Assembly: GCA_030616265.1 (NCBI GenBank)
Contig: JAUWXS010000039.1
Location: forward strand, 1 to 6,355
From: Dehalococcoidia bacterium
GTDB taxonomy: Bacteria; Chloroflexota; Dehalococcoidia; Dehalococcoidales; BS750m-G39
Direction: 5' to 3'
DNA length: 6,355 nucleotides
The first letter of the stretch is position 1; every line of letters begins with the position of its first letter. Both the position numbers and the translations under genes were made by a program. Positions 4,704-6,355 of this stretch are shown one piece after another. The notes beneath the pieces are model-generated. The model made no database searches and was not told where the DNA came from. It saw only the letters and a list, made by a program, of their open reading frames with translations.

Positions 4704-6355
4704 ATGGTTCCCGCTAAGAAACCTCAAAAAAACGATAGTGAAAAACTGGAGACAATGCGCCATTCCGCATCTCATGTTCTGGCGGAGGCGGTGCTTTCCA
4801 TGTTCCCCGACGCCAAATTCGGCATCGGGCCGGCCACGCAGGACGGCTTTTACTACGACTTCGAATTGCCCCGCCCCCTGACCCCGGACGACTTGCCCGT
4901 CATCGAGGCCAAGATGAAGGAGATAGTCGCCGCCGACCTCCCTTTCAGTAAGCAGGAGTTGAGTCGTAAAGACGCTAAAGCGCTATTCGCCGCCCAGCCC
5001 TACAAGCTGGAGCTAATCGAAGAGATAGCTGATGAAAAAGTCAGCGTCTATCGGCAGGGCTCATTCGTCGACCTGTGCCGGGGGCCCCATGTCGGCTCTA
5101 CCAGTGAGATTAAAGCCTTTAAGCTGGTCAGTATCGCCGGCGCCTACTGGCGGGGAGACGAGCATAACCCCATGTTGCAGCGGGTGTACAGCGTCGCCTT
5201 CGACACCGAAGAAGCCCTTGCCGACTATCTGAAAAAGCTGGAAGAGGCGGCCAAGCGAGACCACCGCAAGCTGGGCAAAGAGCTCGACCTGTTTAGTATT
5301 CACGAAGAGGTGGGGCCGGGCTTAGTCCACTGGCACCCCAAGGGATCGGTGATACGACGCGTCATCGAGGATTTCTGGAAGGACGAGCACTTTAAGCGGG
5401 GCTATGACCTGATATACACCCCCCACATCGGCAAGCTGGACCTGTGGAAGACCAGCGGCCACTGGGAGTTCTATCGCGATTACCTCTACAGCCCGATGGA
5501 TGTTGAAGGGCAGGAGTATATAATCAAGCCCATGAATTGCCTGGGGCATATCCTGATATATAAGACCAGCCAGCGCAGCTACCGGGAACTGCCGCTGCGT
5601 TACGCCGAGCTGGGCACGGTCTACCGCTACGAGCGCTCGGGGGTGCTGCACGGGCTGTCTAGAGTTAGGGGCTTTACCCAGGACGACGCCCACATCTTCT
5701 GTAGCTTCGACCAGCTGGAAGATGAAGTGGCGGGGGTGCTGGACCTAGCCCTGTTTATGGCGGATACCTTCGGCTTCAGCAATTACCAGGTCTTTCTTTC
5801 CACACGGCCCGAAAAGTATGCCGGCGATACTAAAGTTTGGGAAGAGGCGACCGATACTTTAGCCCGGGCGCTGGAACGGCAGAAGCTTGCCTACGAGATA
5901 GACCCCGGGGAGGGCGTCTTTTACGGGCCCAAGATAGATATCAAGTTCGAGGACGTGGTGGGGCGGGGGTGGCAGGGGCCGACCATCCAGGTCGATTTTA
6001 ACCTGCCCCAGCGCTTTGACGTTAACTATGTCGGCGAGGACGGGCAGGAGCACCTGGTAGCCATGGTGCACCGCACCGTGCTGGGGAGCATGGAGCGCTT
6101 CCTGGCTTCTCTCATTGAGCACTACGGGGGCGCCTTCCCGGTGTGGCTGGCGCCCGTGCAGGCAGTGGTGATACCCATCGCCGACCGCCATCTGGAATAC
6201 GCCCGTATGCTGGAGGCCGAGCTTAAAAGGGGGGGGGTGCGGGGGGTGGTTGACGCCCGCTCGGAGACGGTAAACATGAAAATTCGGCAGGCGCAATTAG
6301 AGAAGGTGCCCTATATGCTGGTTGTCGGCGACCGGGAGGTGGCGGATTCTACTGT
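4704..6355 (+). CDS. thrS: Threonyl-tRNA synthetase lacking the TGS domain, 3' end cut off
   Basis: 550 codons are visible; the last part of the anticodon-binding domain lies beyond the window. The enzyme charges tRNA-Thr (class II synthetase). The editing domain has H20 and H24 in RHSASH, and C125/H129 in CRGPH. The zinc ligands C279 (PMNCLGH), H330 (DDAHIF) and H456 (MVHRT) are spaced 51 and 126 residues apart, exactly as in E. coli ThrS (C334, H385, H511). Motif 2 (RYAELGTVYRYE) and motif 3 (GSMERF) are intact, and the anticodon-binding domain begins near APVQAVVIP. The TGS domain, about 55 N-terminal residues in E. coli, is absent. An in-frame TGA at 4686-4688 rules out an upstream start. 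M18 (4755-4757), with GGAG just before it, is an alternative start. No ribosome binding site precedes the first ATG, consistent with a leaderless mRNA. The reading frame was found by direct translation of the third frame. Confidence 0.95.
   Translation, partial: MVPAKKPQKNDSEKLETMRHSASHVLAEAVLSMFPDAKFGIGPATQDGFYYDFELPRPLTPDDLPVIEAKMKEIVAADLPFSKQELSRKDAKALFAAQPYKLELIEEIADEKVSVYRQGSFVDLCRGPHVGSTSEIKAFKLVSIAGAYWRGDEHNPMLQRVYSVAFDTEEALADYLKKLEEAAKRDHRKLGKELDLFSIHEEVGPGLVHWHPKGSVIRRVIEDFWKDEHFKRGYDLIYTPHIGKLDLWKTSGHWEFYRDYLYSPMDVEGQEYIIKPMNCLGHILIYKTSQRSYRELPLRYAELGTVYRYERSGVLHGLSRVRGFTQDDAHIFCSFDQLEDEVAGVLDLALFMADTFGFSNYQVFLSTRPEKYAGDTKVWEEATDTLARALERQKLAYEIDPGEGVFYGPKIDIKFEDVVGRGWQGPTIQVDFNLPQRFDVNYVGEDGQEHLVAMVHRTVLGSMERFLASLIEHYGGAFPVWLAPVQAVVIPIADRHLEYARMLEAELKRGGVRGVVDARSETVNMKIRQAQLEKVPYMLVVGDREVADST

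Noticed and set aside
5032..6296. Several 66-145 codon frames on either strand within the thrS region.
   Set aside because: The third plus frame from 4704 encodes an intact threonyl-tRNA synthetase throughout; the others are shadows.

Overview
The window looks like part of a chromosome from an anaerobic, moderately GC-rich bacterium, most likely an uncultured Dehalococcoidia-type member of the Chloroflexota. Four things point that way: a Gram-positive-type LexA/SOS box, a DUF6504-like protein beside lexA, a threonyl-tRNA synthetase that lacks the TGS domain, and iron-sulfur/C1 proteins of the MvhD and MetV families. The taxonomic call is inference from gene content, not a search result.

Left part (1-2389, all minus strand): lexA, a small DUF6504-like gene, tldD and the first codons of tldE/pmbA run in that order. 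lexA has a canonical sigma-70-type promoter (TTGACA, 17 bp, TACACT). A near-perfect SOS box lies at the predicted transcription start and a weaker one overlaps the -10, so the repressor should control itself and, by read-through, the DUF6504-like gene. tldD appears to have its own promoter placed so close to the ATG that the mRNA would be leaderless. tldD and tldE overlap by one base and encode the two subunits of the TldD/TldE metalloprotease.

Middle (2390-2827): a 438-base divergent intergenic region with no convincing gene. It holds the lexA control region, a UUCG-loop hairpin, an imperfect inverted-repeat element of about 170 bp with G-rich arms, a strong hairpin inside that element followed by a U-run on the minus strand, and a near-consensus promoter with a roughly 90-nt leader for the rightward genes.

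Right part (2828-4635, plus strand): a two-gene translationally coupled operon. The first gene encodes an unusual 389-residue electron-transfer protein made of two tandem copies of [two 4Fe-4S clusters + MvhD-like domain]. The second encodes a MetV-like cysteine-rich protein (C-terminal-domain family of methylenetetrahydrofolate reductase). In acetogens MetV partners MetF and links it to ferredoxin/Hdr/MvhD electron carriers. Here no metF or hdr gene is adjacent, so the operon looks like a stand-alone redox module for the methyl branch of C1 metabolism whose catalytic partner must be elsewhere or be something different.

Far right (4666-6355): thrS, with its own extended -10 promoter whose predicted start lies 0-3 nt before the ATG, running off the window end. 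It is catalytically complete as far as visible but lacks the N-terminal TGS domain, and an in-frame stop just upstream shows this is not a start-site miscall.
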